A stretch of DNA of 64,000 nucleotides from Tetraselmis striata (GCA_006384855.1 VCJN01000658.1:1-64000); one strand, 5' to 3'. Counted from the first letter of the stretch, positions 11,640 to 24,578 are shown. Program-made: numbers and translations. Notes: generated by a model from the letters alone, not told the origin.

Positions 11640-13875
11640 AAAGTTTTTCGCTGAGATTATCGCCGAAATCTGGCCGATATCCCGATTTTAGGGTTTCCAG
11701 ATGACGGTCCAGAAACCCTGTTAGGGTTTGTACTCTCTACCGCAGCTAGAGAGTTGAGTTAGCATCAACATACTGGAAGGACGAGGAAAAACGATTAAAC
11801 CTTGAGTGTGATATGGCCGGTCGACGACATGTATCTGTTTAGTGAACCCGGGTACACCAATCTAGCGTTAGCCGGAAAGTTACGGGGCCTAACAGTGGGC
11901 TTCAAAGTTTGAAAACATATTATTTTGGGCTCGCAGATGACCCCTTAAAGGTCAGCAAATGGCAATTCTGATCGTGGTAATTCGGGCAATACAAGTCCCG
12001 TGACATATATATGGAAGCGCTTCTGCCATGCGCTACTTTCCAACGCGACCTCGTACTTCTCAATCCGACACCGTTTCACGAAGATATGACTCTTGACACA
12101 ACTCTCCAAAATGCGATTGCCACAGTTGTTTTCAACACTGACGGCACTCGGATTCATGTACCCTCTCGCGTGGAGAATCGTCTTTACTCAATAAAAAAGC
12201 TCGGAGTGGTCGCATGACACCACTATGTCGGCAAATTTTGAAGAAAATCGCACCTATATTTGCCAAGAACCTTACTTATATGCTCCGAATTCGCTTACAA
12301 TGCTAAAAATGGGGCACTGTTGCGGCTGTTCTACCACTTAATCACTCACTTCTCCGCGCCAAAATAAACAACATTTACCAATTTCAGACTATGTACTCAG
12401 TGGCTGTTTAGTGCACCTGCGGTTGGTTGAATGGCATCCAATAATATTGCCGCATATACCCGCGCAACATTGAATTCCCGCGTGTTGTGTTGATTTGGGG
12501 GGCAAGACTTTTGTGGGAAGGTATACACCGCGGTACCAGAATATAATAACTACCGCGCTTTATTTCCAGCTACCGTGCTGCTCAGTGGTACGGGTTCATA
12601 GGCACCTGTCGTTGCGCCTTTTTCGGTGCAGCACGAGTAGACACAAAAAACAACTATATCAGCCTGCCATCTTCCAGTTTCGCTGCGTTATACCGGTCGT
12701 AGCGCAGCACTATGGGGTCGTATCGTCAGCCGCGGCGGAATATAATACGGCGGCGGAATAAAATCCTTTACTTTTAAAAATATATATGGTATAATGGAAA
12801 TCCGTAATACTGGTACCATGCTGAGTAGGTCGATGACATCTTCATGCAGATGTGCTGCTAGATAGCGACTAGGTGGATGCTATGTGTATCAATGCAATCC
12901 AAGTAGACGTGTTATGAGTCCGAACAGCAAAACCATACCATTCACAAATTGGATTTCTGAAGCTCTTTTTGTCGTGATGCGGCCAACACTGGTTCGAGAC
13001 ATGTACGGAGATCCCACCGGGTACCCAAGGATTATATAGTGCCCAGACGACGACGCGCCGTCTGCAACCGTTTGTCATCGTCACAGTCCCGACGACATCC
13101 AGTACTCCCCCGAACACCACCAGCCTGCTATTAAGCTGCGTTGTACTTGCAGGTGCAGGTCGGTGTACCTGCGGTGTGCCCGGCTAAGTTCACAATACCC
13201 GCACAACGTGCCCCTTCGATGTTCTCGTACTCGCCCGTTCCCTTCTATCGGAGCTGCCCGTCTGCCTGCTCCGCCTTCGGTGCCAGTACCGGTACTACCC
13301 TCACTCGCGCGATGGCGGTTATTGTCGTACGTACTGGTACTGCCTGCCCGTATCGTGTTTAGGTACGATATTCATCGCTCGCACCCTGTCATGTGAGCAA
13401 GCAGTCTGTGAGCGGTGTATATATGACACCTGAAACAACTGCCGAGCTGGCGTGACCCGACGGGCGGCGAGCGGTGTAAACCGACGAAGCAGACGTTGTT
13501 ATGATCGTGCCTCACAACTCCGTTCAGCAGACCGCGTCTCAGCACCGCCCCGGTTCTGTCCGTTGACAACAGTTGACCGCTGCGACATTCCGTGTCGGCG
13601 AGTTATGCGCGCGAGTCGATACCGGATAGCGTCTCAACACCTCTCAGCAGATACTCTTTACCAAAATGTTTGTGGCGTATGCTCGGGCTGCTGAACTAAC
13701 TTATTCCGATGGTGCTTGAGACAAGTGCTGAGTACCGGTGGTATGTTAGCCCTCATCCTTGGCCATGTAGTGCCACCCATACACACGACGGCATCAAGTT
13801 GGCACCACACTCTTCCGATAATTCTGCAGGCTGATGAGTCATTCGCCATCTGCTGATATTGCAGGCAAAGGCCTC
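11640..13875. other. No gene seen
   Basis: Mixed sequence with short ORFs only (under about 90 codons, none with recognisable motifs). It contains the dispersed repeat at 12569-12690. The stretch 13140-13360 is rich in short pyrimidine and GTAC/GGTACC motifs. Confidence 0.5.
12569..12690 (-). repeat. Dispersed repeat R2, solo copy
   Basis: The reverse complement matches 43477-43603, the region just upstream of the gag-like ORF of YR element 1. Shared landmarks are TAACGCAGCGAAACTGGAAG, TGTCTACTCGTGCTGCACC and GCGCAACGACAGGT. Similarity looks like 80-90% with small gaps. It may be a solo terminal repeat of that element family. Confidence 0.7.
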
Positions 13876-13879
13876 GCGC

Positions 13880-14822
<943 letters not shown>

Positions 14823-14829
14823 AGCGCTC

Positions 14830-16615
14830 GTGATGGCGATGGTGGCATGATAGGTGGGCCGCCTCTTTCACTGGGGCAGTGAGGATAGATGTCTGCAGCG
14901 GTGTGAATCGCTCGGACAGCGCACACGGACTACCCGTTCCAGGGCTTCAACATAGGAAACGCATGTCGAGTCATGTACTACCTGCACATAAGTTTGGGGT
15001 CCCTTTTCGGCAGTCTCAAGACTTCAGAAGTCTGAGTATCTGAACGTAGGGTACATGAGATGAAACTCAGGAAGCTTAGAGGGTTTTATAAAATCGGCAT
15101 GACGAGTGGCTCAAACCGAAGCTTAAAGACCTTGACTAGGGTGTCACGCTGCACTTGGTGCGTGGATGGGCGTCGCCTGCAACTGCACCAAAACCAGGGT
15201 CGGTATCACGCACACGCCGACGCGCGTGAATAGGCAACCAAACGGCGGGATGGCCATGAACGCGTGAGGAAACACATTGGCGAGGGGCTCGGGTGCATTT
15301 GGTTGGGGTGCAGCCGTGTGGGCGGCGGCTAGTGCATGTCGCGTTGCGATACTGGCATGGCATCAGTGTCGGCCACGCTCAGCAACACCCCCTTGGCTTT
15401 AAAACGCTATAACTTCTCAGGGTTTGCTCAGAAATTTGTTTTAAAAATACCACGCAATTGCTCGTTCAAATCTGCGTCGATAACAATCTTCCAAAATAAA
15501 AAAACGATTTATTGGGGCCCCGGAAAAATTCCCCAAAGATGATCATCCAAGTTGCCCCTAATTGCCTCATGTGCCCACCCATGTCGGGCGGCGCGTGGCT
15601 TTGCGCCAAGTGCGTGTTTAAGCCCCATACTCGGCTGTGCGAGAGCATTATGTGTGTGGATGACCACGGACCACCAACACTTGGCATGTGCCGCCTTCTA
15701 GCGATACACACATCTACCAGCCAAAATGCCATTTTCCACAGCAGTTTTCAAGGAATTTCATATTAATTAAAGTCCACGCCCCTACTGCGCCACCCCGCCC
15801 ACGAAACGGTGCAACTGGCATTCCACCACGCGCCCCCATAGTAGAGCATCGCCCTACGCCAAGGGGCCCATCGAACGCATCTCCTACGTGCGTTCGCTAC
15901 AGAAACTTACAGCAACATTTTCACCCCAAAACTGCTCCCCACAGTGGCCAACTTGTTGTTGGGGTGTCACGTCGTGCCTATAGCGACATGCTTTCAGTGG
16001 CCTACATGCACGGTGTGTGCAACTTATGCCAAGGGGCGTTTTCACCGAGTTTGGTGCGACGAGTGCCGCTTTTTCCATAGGTTTGGACGGTTGGCGCCAC
16101 CCACAATTTTCCGGCGCCAACGCATCATGCACTGATTCGCGTTTTTTAAAGGGCACCCACAAATGGTCGCGTTGTCGCGCGGGTGGGTATAAAGCGCGCG
16201 ATAGGCGTTCGCCCGAACTATTCCCACCGTAGTTAGCATGTATGCACATGCAGCCGGCGTTATCCTCGCCCATGCATGCGCTCTGCGATAGAAAATGCAA
16301 AACCCGGACTTATGTGGAGGGTTGTACTTTTAGCCGTAGGTGGATTTGTTACTGCCCTTATTTTTGTAATTCACACCAGTACCTCCGAGCAGTGAGATCG
16401 TAATCGGACGGCTGTGTAATTAAGGACCGTGGGCAGGTGGGCGGGTGGGTGGGTGGATTATAGTACTTAGTAGTACATTCCAGTATATAAGCGCTTTAGT
16501 CATGCACCTATAGGCCCGATCCGCCGATACGGGTACCCGTACGGCAATAAAGCTCACCGCCGAAAAATCGACGCTTCGCTGGAGAAACATTTGTATTCTA
16601 TAACATGACACAATT

Positions 16616-16648
<33 letters not shown>

Positions 16649-17560
16649 TGCCCGCACGTCTGGGAGATGTCCTGCTTCCCTCAATGCCTTGCCAGCGCTT
16701 CCACCCGGACGAGGATTGACACAGCCGCATAAGCAGTGTTTCTCCCATCCGCGCGGGGCGACCGCAATGCTGCAGGATAGCTGCGTGCTGGCAGGATGGC
16801 GCGGCTCGCTTGATGCTGTTTGCAGGGAGGAGGGAACGTCCGCCTGCATTGGCCAAAGCAGCATACCTGGGATCCCTGTCAGCATTTCTGCACAATGCCG
16901 GCCACCCTAAGCCGGCGCTGAATGCCCTTATGTGGGGAGCATTCGCAAGAGCCATCACTCATGTATAGCACTCTCCTGGGGGTGTGCTTTTGGCATGTGA
17001 GTCAGTGGCATGTGAGGCGCCACCTGGGCAGAAACTAATGCTGTGGGTAAGATTAAAACGTCTGTTACGTTTATTTGCCATATCGGTTATAACGCTGTTA
17101 TAAATGCACCTCTTTACAGACAGGTGGGTGCGGGCCGGAAAAGGGGGGCATTATTCGTTTTTGGCCTGGTGTATGTAATATGTGCGCGCCGTCGCTGCGC
17201 GCGTGCTGACGAGCGCAGTGGAAGCAGTCGCTAGCCGGCCGCTTCGAGGTGGGCGACATTGGCAGAGGAGCTGCGCGTCGGCATGACGTTCGGTGCAAAG
17301 GCGCCAGGGAGGGCTGCGAGTAGCAGTGCAGGGCAGTTTGGACGGGGAGGGCGGCGTTACAAACGCAAATTTCCCCCCTGAACGTTCGAACTGTTTAGCA
17401 TTAGTGCTTTCCCAGGGTGCCACAGGGCGGTGAGCGACATGGGCAACAAAACCACGGAAGCAGGAGTATGCAGACCAGTGTGAGCAATCGCTTGCTGAAT
17501 GTTATACCATGTTGTCATTTCAAATCGGGATTATCAATGTATTATCTGGGATTCAGTTTG
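14830..17560. other. No gene assigned
   Basis: No reading frame here can be supported. Around 15540-15720 a short frame has CxxC pairs (CLMCPP.., CAKCVF..), perhaps an old zinc-finger fragment, but it is only 84 codons. A long C tract occupies about 16618-16648. The adjacent minus-strand frames (16600-16950) have no recognisable motif. Confidence 0.4.
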
Positions 17561-17582
17561 TTGTTGAGTTCAGTAACAACCT

Positions 17583-18505
17583 CAGCAAGAGGGACACACA
17601 GGGACGCATGCCCCTCCCGCCATGCTGTTGCGCACAGCGCGGGCCTCTTGCACTGAGCATCTGCTGCTGCCTGATGCCAGCGCCTGGAAGCACTATGTCA
17701 TGCCTCCCCGCTGCAGATCTAGGAGGGAGCGACCAGGACGCGAGCGACGCCTGAGCGGGATGGCGGCCGCTCAGGCGTCGCTCGCGTCCTGGTCGCACGC
17801 ACGCACGATGGGGAGCGCCCGTTGCTGGGGGCCAGGGTAGCGGGGCAGGCCACTGCCATCGATAACTGGCCCACCCCTTTGCCGTCGCAGCTGCGGTTTC
17901 CCAGGCCAACGAAGAGGTCACCATAGCACCCCGGGGACCTGAGCGCCGCCCTCCTCGCCAGGCCCCCGGGAAGCTACCTGATAGGCAGTGATGCTGATAG
18001 GCCCCACGGACTTGAACGCGGGGTACATCAGTCTGGGATCTATTGCCAGCACTCGCTGCAGCAACTCAGCGCCAGCCGGATCGTTCGCCAGAGTCACCAT
18101 CGTGTCCAGCTCCCCAGAGCTGCGGGTGGCATCCACATAGGACACCTCAGCGGTGGAGGTGATGCCCAGCTGGCGGACACCGTACGCCACCGCCGTGGCG
18201 TAGTCCGTCAGAAATGCCTCCCGATCTTCACCAGCAAGACCAGTCAGGCGAGGCAGAGTCGACGTGAAGGTTACTCTATCGACCAGGTCGCCCGGCGCTT
18301 CGACCGGACTGGTTGCCGGCCTCGCTGGGGTCGCGCCATCCTCCACGCTCGGCACTGCGCCTGTCCTACCCCCGCAGCCCGCGCCAGCGCACTCGCCCTC
18401 CAGAGCCTCCTGCGCCCTCCATCGCTGTCTTCCTGGTGTGGAAACATCGGCAAAGGCGCCGGCGACGCTGAGCAGCAGCAGGAGGACCGCCCCGCCGGTC
18501 GACAT
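17583..18505 (-). CDS. Secreted SEA-like protein, paralog 1 (3' part altered)
   Basis: Starts with MSTGG and a clear signal peptide (AVLLLLLSVAGAFA). A Gly/Cys linker (GECAGAGCGGRTG) and a Pro-rich spacer follow. A compact domain spans residues about 75-175, with VDRVTFTSTLP, FLTDYATAVAYGV, MVTLANDPAGAELLQRVL and ISITAYQ. Exon 1 probably ends at 17978 with donor GTAGCT. The Cys-rich part seen in the paralog at 21.6-22.5 kb is only partly readable here (CYGDLFVGLGN.., CDQDASDA followed by a stop). It is interrupted by a perfect inverted repeat at 17729-17796. A later segment (ALASGSSRCSVQEARAV..CVPVCPSC, about 17688-17583) still matches the paralog's last exon. Function is unknown; it may be a surface or secreted adhesive protein. 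The 3' end looks degraded or rearranged. Confidence 0.6.
17729..17796. repeat. Perfect 30-bp inverted repeat (hairpin)
   Basis: The arm at 17729-17758 (begins GCGACCAGGACG) and the arm at 17767-17796 are exact reverse complements separated by 8 bases. In the paralogous gene near 21740-21765 only one arm equivalent exists, so the second arm arose by a local inverted duplication in this copy. Confidence 0.9.
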
Positions 18506-18734
18506 AGCGCTGGGGTGTCCTGGCGCCTGCCGGCCTGTCGCCGCCGATGGACGCGCTGTGCCTGAAAAGCGAGCGAGGAAAACAGGCAGGAGGGGTGCTG
18601 CCCGCTTCCATCACCTCGCTGAAGCCCGGCGTTGGAGGGCGGTACAGGACCAGACGGAAGCGGGGTGGCGAGGCGGTAGGGAGTGTCCCTCAGAGCTTAG
18701 CAGTCGCCACTTGATACTACCGGTAGGAACCTAG

Positions 18735-20200
18735 TTCAGAGGCAGATACTGCTCGTCGCAGCGACTGGTCGTCGCGTCTGATCGCACCGGATGGACAGCG
18801 CCCCTGGGTGGCCGCGCCTACCTCGTATGGGTGCAGGGGTTTGGTTTTAAATACACGGGGAAGAGTCGGGTGAGGGTAACAAGGATTAAGGATTAAGGAT
18901 TACTCGTACCCGTATCCTCGCGCCGGCGCGCCGCAAGTCAGTGGCTACCTGGGTGTTCATTCAGTGTATACGGCATGTGAAGTTGGTTATTGGTAAGTAC
19001 GGCATGGTAAGTTGATAACTGCATGTACATGAAATGCCATTCCGATCACCTGCTCGGTCGTTTTGGTCAGCTCGTCCCTCCCTGCTCACCCGTTTAGACG
19101 AGCGCCCCCCCCCCCCCCCCCCCCCCCCTTGGCGCGCGCGCCTCGTTCGTCGTAAGGCTTTCTACAGTATATTACTTTGTATCCGTCACTGTACTATGAC
19201 TTAGTTACTATGACCCACGATGTGATTGATTGTACTCGGTGATGACACAATGTCGCACGCACTTCCAACCAGTGTGATGCATCATGCGCATGCATGCGCG
19301 TCTCCCATGCGTCTCCCCCGCGTCTCCCAACTGCCTATGGAAGGCCACTTAAATGCAGAGGGGGTGGGCGAAACAAGTCCAGAGAAATAGCCATGGGTAC
19401 TGACCGGCCGAGACAGCAATTAATATTGGGTGCGGGGTGTGTTCCGTGGGCGGCTATTAGTATATACTGGTTTCGGAGCAAGAACAACACAACTACGAGC
19501 ACTACTTCTTACCATCGTTCTGCGAGCTGCCGGCGTGCTTTATCCGCTCTCTCACTGGCCATGACCTGCCTAGAGCATGCTGCGTAAGCATGCTGGCCAG
19601 TAGCCCGCAATGACACCGAATTGGCGTCATCCCGCGGCAGGCTCCGCGGCCACCTATTATTCTGATGGCGGCTCTTAATACTGCAGTGGCATGGATTCAT
19701 TGCGGTCACCGCCCATATATGCCATCAAGCTATCCGCCCTGTGAGCCCGCCTGCCATGAGGTCCGTTAGCCCGTAGCGCACGTCCAATTGCGTTGTGTCG
19801 TGCCCTTGCAACGCAGTAGCCGTGCGCTGCGCTGCGACGGCCATTCTGACGATTCCTGAATATGGTTTCGGAGCATATATATCACAGAAATAAGCGCCCT
19901 GGGTAGGAGCTGCACATTCCTCACATTTTGCCCCCTGCGTAGTGTGCGGGTGCGGTCACAATGGCAAGTCTCAGCGAAAGGTGGCCGGTGGAGGGTGACC
20001 AAACTGGCACCGCAGTATGAGGCCATGATGGGCGAGTTACATGCGACCGGGCACCCAAATGATGGCCACGCCGCACGCGCAAAGTAATGATGGCATAATT
20101 TATTCATATATAGTATATATACAGATTGAATATATGTAAAGAGTTCTGGCGAGCCACTTACAACCTCATACAAGGTTATTCTCTCCCTCAGCAAGTTCTA
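18735..20200. other. No gene seen
   Basis: Upstream of secreted paralog 1. It contains short GGATTAA repeats at about 18880-18900 and a C tract at about 19107-19129. Several short frames exist but none has recognisable features. Confidence 0.5.
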
Positions 20201-20214
20201 GCTCGCCCAATGTG

Positions 20215-20680
20215 TTTATATTATATTGTGCTTGACGACGACATGCCGCATTTTTATATCCACGCCAATGAGCAGGCAACAGTGCCCGGCAGTGTAGATA
20301 CACACTAATCCCACTATACCATCCATACCTGCATTATTGGCCGCAGCATATTTGTACGGCACTCTTGTGTTAGATGATTGTAATAACTCTTGTCTTTGTG
20401 CCGAGGTGGGGTAGGATGAGAATCCAAAGCTGCTGATGAGATTTAACGCAAGGTGAACTACGACTAACATGTGTCTGTGGATGCGCGCGTCCGTACATTC
20501 ACCTACGACTAATCGTACACCACACCTACGACGAAGGGAGCATTTCATACGCTTGTACGTATGAGCGGCGGCGGTAGTGACTTCAAGGCTCAATGGGTCG
20601 TGGATTTTAAATTCTCACGGGGTCCGACCCTATTGCGACAAAGACATGCAGTATGGCAACAACGGCTGACACGCATATGT
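20215..20680. repeat. Tandem duplication, unit 1 (about 466 bp)
   Basis: Direct repeat of 20681-21150 with an offset of about 466 bases. Shared landmarks are GTGCTTGACGAC, CCATGCCAATGAGCAGGCAA-type sequence, GGGGTAGGATGAGAATCCAA and GGATGCGCGCGTCCG. Differences are scattered substitutions and small indels, so the duplication is not recent. Confidence 0.85.
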
Positions 20681-21150
20681 GATTGTATTATTGTGCTTGA
20701 CGACATGCCGCATTTCTATGACCATGCCAATGAGCAGGCAACAGTGCTCAGCAGTGTAGATATGCACGAATCCGCCCACTATACCATCCATACCTACATT
20801 ATGGGAAGCAGCATATTTGTACAGCACTCCTGTATTATAGCCTCCGCGGTAGATGGTAGTTATAACTCAGTCTTGTCCTTATGCCGAGATGGGGTAGGAT
20901 GAGAATCCAAAGCTGTTGACGAGATGTAACGCAAGGTGAACTGCGACTACCATGTGTCTATGGATGCGCGCGTCCGCGCGTTCACCTACGACTAATCGTA
21001 CACCACACCTACGACTCAGGGAGTGTTTCATACTTGCATGGATGAGCGGCGGCGGTAGACAGTGACTGCAAGGCTCAATGGGTCGTTAATTTTAGATACT
21101 CAATGTTTCCGACCCTACTGCAACAAAGACAAGCAGTATGAAGAGGCACT
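20681..21150. repeat. Tandem duplication, unit 2
   Basis: Second unit of the direct repeat described at 20215. Neither unit has a conserved long reading frame. It may be a non-coding transposon or a satellite seed. Confidence 0.85.
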
Positions 21151-21563
21151 CATGCGAGCATGACCCTCACATCACCGTTAGACTACGTGGCGATCGGTGC
21201 CGGATTGATCAATGCCGGAAGATTGCTTCAACACTTCCAAACGGTCGCCCAAAAGGGGGGGGGGGGTGAATCCGAATTAGCCGTGCTGGCATGTCTCATG
21301 GGTGCCGGTGAAGTGGTGCACGCTCTTAAGCGTCTCTACACGCAGCGCGCCATCCCATCCTTGCGCTGCACTTCCTTGTGGTCCTTCGCATTCATTTAAG
21401 TTATGCGATTCAGACATGGGTGCCATCACGAAGGAAGCATAAGGTGTAGATAGATCAGTGGCGGTAAAGCAGTGACAACTACATGGACTGGATTTATGAC
21501 ATCGGCACGCGTAATATCTTTCGATATTGTGGATCGCGCCCTCTCAGCTCACTACCTGCTTTT

Positions 21564-22522
21564 CTACCCGTATCGACGCAAGCAAGACGGACACACAGGC
21601 TCGCATGCCTCTTGAATCATGCTGTTGTAGGCGCGGGCCTCTTGCAACGGGCAGCTGCTGCTGCCCAAAGTCAGCGCCTACCGCAGTCCGCCATGTCCAC
21701 TTGCTCCAGGCTGTGAAGCGTGGCAGTCTTGCAGGCATCACTCGCGTCCTGGTCGCAGGCACGCACGATGGAGATCGTCTGCGCCTGACAACTGCCCAAC
21801 ACAGCGGAGCAGGCCGCTGCCACCGCTGCCCGGCCCACCTCTGTGCCGTCGCAACCGCAGTTGTCCAGGCCAGAGGGGGCGCCATCGTAGCAGCCGGGCG
21901 CGGCGCTTTGACCGTCGCCAAGATACCGATAATCAGTTATGGTGATGCCTCCAAGCGAGCTGAAAACAGGGAATATCAGGCTAGGAGTTAAATTCAGCAC
22001 TTGAGATAGCAGCTCGGCGCTGGGCGAGTCGTTCACAAAAGTCACCAAGGTGTCCACCGCCAATCTCCACTGCCCGCCCCATAATCTCCACTCTACGTCC
22101 ATGATGGACACGGTTGGGTTGGAAGTAATGCCCACCAGGCGCACGCTGCTCTTCACCGCCGCGATGTAATCCTTCAGAAATGCCTCTTGGTCAACCCCGA
22201 CATTGTCGGACAGGCGCCACGGAAACGACGTGAATAAGACCCGGTCGACCTGGTCAACGGGCGCTTCGACAGGGCCTGGCGCTGAGCTCGATGCAGCTGC
22301 AGCACCCCCCACCCCCGGAGCCGTGCCTGTCCTGCCGCCACACACTGCGCCAACGCACTCGGCCCCCAGCAGGTCCCTCCCCCTCCATCGCTGTCTATCT
22401 GGCGTAGACTCGCCGGCAGCGTCGCCAGCGATAGTGAGCAGCAGCAGGAGGCCCGCCCCGCCGGCAGACAGAGAGCGTTTGCGACCTCCTGGCCCCTGGC
22501 AGCCTGTCCACGGGAAGGGCAT
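21564..22522 (-). CDS. Secreted SEA-like Cys-rich protein, paralog 2
   Basis: Paralog of the gene at 17.6-18.5 kb. The best start is the Met at 22522 (MPFPW), just before a hydrophobic signal core (GGAGLLLLLTIAGDAAG). The frame stays open upstream for another 67 codons, so an earlier Met is possible. The shared linker C.GAVCGGRTG and a Pro/Ala spacer are followed by the SEA-like region (VDQVDRVLFTSFP, FLKDYIAAVKSSV, LVTFVNDSPSAELLSQVL, ITITDYRYL). A Cys-rich tail (GCYDGAP..NCGCDG..ACSAVLGSC..RACDQDASDAC) comes next. The frame stops at 21671. A second segment in another frame (21677-21564, with SSSCPLQEARAY and CEPVCPSCLRRY) matches paralog 1 and is probably the last exon, but its splice donor is not clear. 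Function is unknown. Confidence 0.65.
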
Positions 22523-22734
22523 CGTGCGCGCCAACGCCACAGAAAGATGAACCAAAGTCACACCGCTGCCCGTGTCCGTCGTCGCCTCCCTGCTCGGCTC
22601 GGCGTTGGTTGTCGGCAAAACAGTCTCGTCAGCTGCTGGTGCTGGGACATTCATCGCGGTGAGGGTTGCACTATTTATAATGTGCCGCATTGTTACCGGT
22701 ATTTTTTGTTTTGGGGCTAGCAATCAGTTGTAAA

Positions 22735-22975
22735 AGTAAAGTAAAGTTCGCCCCGGGACGTCGGCCGAAGCCGCCCCAGCACTTGACCTCGTACGCCAAC
22801 TGCAGTCGTAGGTCTGGCATAGCCAGTCGACCATTGCCTCATTCGAACCCCGAAGGGCTAATGCATCAACCGGGGACATGCCGGGCCGATATTGCCGAAA
22901 TACATCAGCCAGGAATCGAACCCGGGTCTCTCGCGTACGAGACAACCGCTATAACGAGCGGACAAGGGATGTACC
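22735..22975 (-). repeat. tRNA-derived SINE, copy A
   Basis: On the minus strand the element begins with a tRNA-like head containing a perfect B-box (GGTTCGATTCC) inside a T-stem-like CCGGG..CCTGG. A body of about 180 bases follows, and it ends in an (A/T-rich) tail of CTTTA repeats near 22735-22750. It is closely similar to 24343-24578. The head plus body plus short 3' repeat is the classic SINE layout. Confidence 0.75.
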
Positions 22976-22979
22976 TTGT

Positions 22980-23490
22980 ATTGCTAAATCAGTTGTATTT
23001 TACTGTATTAACTGCCATTAATGCCAGTACGGGTAAGAAATTTACAGGTATTTTAAAGCATAGCAATACATTTTAAATTCCGAGCATACGTAAGGTCTCG
23101 CAGGTTTTCGACTAAAAAGGAATACGCAACGAATGGTATACCGAACTATTCGCTTAGTCAACCAACGCCAGAACTGAAAAATCCGGCAATGTCGCGCCCT
23201 CGGCCCGTCATCTGAGGGTGCCGCCCTCCTGAGAAAGTGCCACTTGGGAGTCGGCATCTCCATAGCCCTCGCTTGCACTACGGGGATTGTCAGCATTAGT
23301 GTTTCGGCGAGTATTCGTTATTCCACCCGCCGCTGTTCGGTACCCGCATCGTAAGGACCAAATCCCAGGTACATTATCCCGGTACCTTAAATATTGCTCG
23401 AATTGAAAATAGGATTGCTGTGAAGAAATGGTTCCAGTCGTGCGGCGCGCCAGGAGCCACCGCGAGGTGCGGCGGGAAACTTGGGAGAAT
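22980..23490. other. No gene seen
   Basis: Short spacer between SINE copy A and the broken ORF at 23.5 kb. No motif seen. Confidence 0.4.
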
Positions 23491-23495
23491 AAAAG

Positions 23496-23973
23496 ATGGA
23501 TGCGACAATCACGGAGTTCAGCACCTACGTGGCTGAACTTGGCATCCATGCGCCTGCTCGGCAGGAGGCGGCTGACCATGCCAACAACATGCATGCACAC
23601 CTAGAACCTGCATGGCTGGAGAAGGACCCTTGCCGTCAGCCCTCTAACACTGACAAGGCGATCATGAAGTGCCATCAGGCGGAAGTATGCCCTCTTCTGT
23701 GAGCATTCCAACTACTACATTAAGTGCCCCACTCATTTGAAGGATGTTTCTCGCCGTGTGCTTCCTTGCTCCCCCGTTGCTTGTCATGAAGAGCTCGGCA
23801 TGAACCCTGTTCACAGTCGAGGGGCCACAAAATAAAAATCGTGCCTCTCAAAAGCATGACAAGCTGTGTTGTCAACCTCCGCTTGCTTGAGGATTATGAT
23901 AAGGATGTGATTATGAACGTGGAAGAGGACGCTCTTGTAGATGCCATCGAGGTTAGTGACATGCTCGCTCAGT
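23496..23973 (+). pseudogene. Unidentified ORF broken by frameshifts
   Basis: Three consecutive frames read smoothly into each other. The first is 23496-23690 (MDATITEFSTYVAELGIHAP, then a region rich in His and Asn). The second runs from about 23690 to 23830 (YALFCEHSNYYIKCPTHLKD..VLPCSPVACHEEL, with several Cys/His). The third runs from 23830 to 23973 (KIVPLKSMTSCVVNLRLLED..EEDALVDAIEVSDML). Codon use and the Cys/His spacing suggest one real protein of about 160 aa that has gained two frameshifts. I do not recognise the family. It lies between the two SINE copies and may be transposon-derived. Confidence 0.4.
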
Positions 23974-24342
23974 AGGGTGCAGCACCCCCATCAGCAGCAC
24001 CCCAGCTGATGGTGTCATTGATGTAGAGTGATGCAAGGGTGCTAGAATTGCTTAGGGAATCACCCCAACAGACTCTTTGACAACTGCAATATAGAAGCTC
24101 AGTGATGCATTCTGCACAATCCAGCATTATAATACTCAGCAGTTACCTCTGACACCCGGGTATTATAAAATTGAAGCTTCAGAATTAATAATGAATAACC
24201 ATTAATACATTTTTAAAGTGTTCTTTCACCGGCGGTAGCTATACTCCTATGCAACCACGTTTAAAACTGTCCCTACCGTTTGCTCTTACTTATTCATCGG
24301 GCAGTGCTGTGCTCGTGATCGTACAAAAACAGCTCCTGTATC

Positions 24343-24578
24343 ATAAAGTAAAGTAAAGTTCGCCCCGGGACATCGGCCGAAGCCGCCCCAGCACTTGACC
24401 TCGTGCGCCAACTGCAGTCGTAGGTCTGCCATAGCCCATAGACCATTGCCTCATTCGAACCCCGAAGGGCTAATGCATCAACCGAGTACACCCGGGACAC
24501 GCCGGGCCGATATTGCCGAAATACATCGGCCAGGAATCGAACCCGGTACCTCTCGCACACGAGACGACCGGGTATCAT
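24343..24578 (-). repeat. tRNA-derived SINE, copy B
   Basis: Same family and orientation as 22735-22975. It keeps the B-box and the tail of repeated CTTTA, here three units near 24343-24360. It has about ten extra bases (GAGTACACCC region) in the body compared with copy A. Confidence 0.75.

Noticed and set aside
16600..16958. Exon beside the C tract at 16618
   Set aside because: Frames on both strands are open, but no motif or in-phase partner exon was found.
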